DNA of 64,000 nucleotides from Paraburkholderia azotifigens (lineage in GTDB: Bacteria; Pseudomonadota; Gammaproteobacteria; Burkholderiales; Burkholderiaceae), in contig NZ_VOQS01000003.1 of assembly GCF_007995085.1 (NCBI RefSeq), positions 2,666,001-2,730,000 of the forward strand, read 5' to 3'. Positions 63,439 through 64,000 of the stretch are shown in pieces. A model generated the notes under the pieces. The model ran no database searches, had not been told where the DNA came from, and saw nothing but the letters and a program-made list of their open reading frames with translations. Every line of letters starts with the position of its first letter. Positions within the stretch are counted from its first letter, which is position 1. The translations under genes were made by a program, and so were the position numbers.

Positions 63439-63463
63439 AGTAGCGACGACAAGGACATACACG

Positions 63464-64000
63464 TTGAACACGACACGCAAGGAAGCCGTCGGCGAACATT
63501 ACTCGCTGGACGCGATGCAGCACGCCAGAACCATGACCTGGCGCGCCGTCGACGCGATCGCGGCCGAAGTCCGGCCGGGCATGGCCGAATCGGAAGCGAA
63601 TGCGCTGGCGCTGCGCGTTCTCAAGGATCTGGGCATGGACCGCATCTGGCATCCCGTGCTGGTGCGCTTCGGCGAAAACACGTTGCGAACCTTCAAGCAG
63701 CGCTCGAACGGCGATCCCGTACTGGCGGACAACGATATTTTCTTCATCGACCTCGGCGCCGTGTGGGCGAAGCACGAAGGCGATGCAGGCGCGACGTTCG
63801 TGTGCGGCGACGACCCCGACATGCATGCGTGCGCCGAGGCGGCGCGCACGATCTACGGCGAAGTCGAACAGCATTGGCGCACGACGGGTTGTGCGGGCAT
63901 CGCGCTGTATGACCACGCCGCGCAGCGGGCGAACGCGCACGGCGTTCGCCTGAACGTCGACATCAAGGGGCATCGCGTCAGCGATTTTCCTCACGCCATT
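63464..64000 (+). CDS. M24-family metallopeptidase (partial, runs off the window)
   Basis: The first 179 residues are visible, from a TTG start with AAGGA nine bases upstream (MNTTRKEAVGEHYSLDAMQHA). The pita-bread fold features include MTWRAVDAIAAEVRPGMAESEANALAL, RTFKQRSNGDPVLADNDIFFIDLGAVW and the first metal ligands in DLGAVWAKHEGDAGATF, with GHRVSDFPHAI near the right edge where a further His ligand is expected. Relatives are aminopeptidase P, creatinase and Xaa-Pro dipeptidases. The C-terminus lies beyond 64000. May belong to the amide/amine catabolism region. Confidence 0.87.
   Translation, partial: MNTTRKEAVGEHYSLDAMQHARTMTWRAVDAIAAEVRPGMAESEANALALRVLKDLGMDRIWHPVLVRFGENTLRTFKQRSNGDPVLADNDIFFIDLGAVWAKHEGDAGATFVCGDDPDMHACAEAARTIYGEVEQHWRTTGCAGIALYDHAAQRANAHGVRLNVDIKGHRVSDFPHAI

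Overview
The window reads as chromosomal DNA of a high-GC betaproteobacterium of the Burkholderia/Paraburkholderia/Caballeronia group. The basis is the codon and GC style, a monomeric NADP isocitrate dehydrogenase, a MarR-FUSC-DUF1656-HlyD-OMF efflux operon, and a TTACTTTCTTTGC-type palindromic intergenic repeat that I associate from memory with Paraburkholderia genomes. The species is not determined. I see no tRNA, rRNA, CRISPR array, transposase or replication origin.

Layout. 0-1.4 kb: a RidA-type deaminase and a Tat-exported aldo/keto reductase. 1.4-7 kb: an exported methionine-sulfoxide repair set (MsrA, a CcdA-thioredoxin electron conduit, MsrB) divergent from an OmpR/HisKA two-component system. 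7.4-10.6 kb: an orphan PotD-like binding protein translationally coupled to a periplasmic-sensor diguanylate cyclase, resembling the Vibrio NspS-MbaA polyamine/c-di-GMP pair. 10.8-13.1 kb: a secreted Cys-paired repeat protein and a membrane acyltransferase. 13.4-20.3 kb: a glucoside regulon (GH1 glucosidase, CUT1 ABC importer, LacI regulator) with a TGGAAGCGCTTCCA operator. 20.3-21 kb: a 652-bp inverted-repeat element. 21-26 kb: an aldehyde dehydrogenase, small conserved proteins, a TlpA-like thioredoxin and a TehA/SLAC1-type carrier.

26-32.4 kb: a LysR regulator divergent from aminotransferase, class II aldolase, ketopantoate-reductase-like and P450 genes, with a convergent serine/threonine dehydratase-like gene. 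32.5-40.5 kb: an ABC exporter, a squalene/phytoene synthase-type enzyme and a run of small redox or detoxification enzymes. 40.9-44.5 kb: icd and an MFS transporter. 44.7-50.5 kb: two unusual proteins of accessory character flank an MHS transporter. One is a large, lower-GC, effector-like helical protein with a C-terminal hydrophobic hairpin; the other has an HEMGH metallopeptidase domain followed by YD-like repeats. 50.7-56.9 kb: a hydrolase and the FUSC efflux operon. 57-64 kb: an amidase/RidA/FAD-oxidoreductase/MFS catabolic set controlled by a divergent XRE-cupin regulator, then a SnoaL-like protein and an M24 peptidase cut by the window edge.

The best candidates for new biology are the PotD-GGDEF pair, the HEMGH/YD-repeat protein with its effector-like neighbour, the split Msr repair system with its own two-component system, and the inverted-repeat element. 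All functions are inferred from sequence motifs read by eye. No database search was run.
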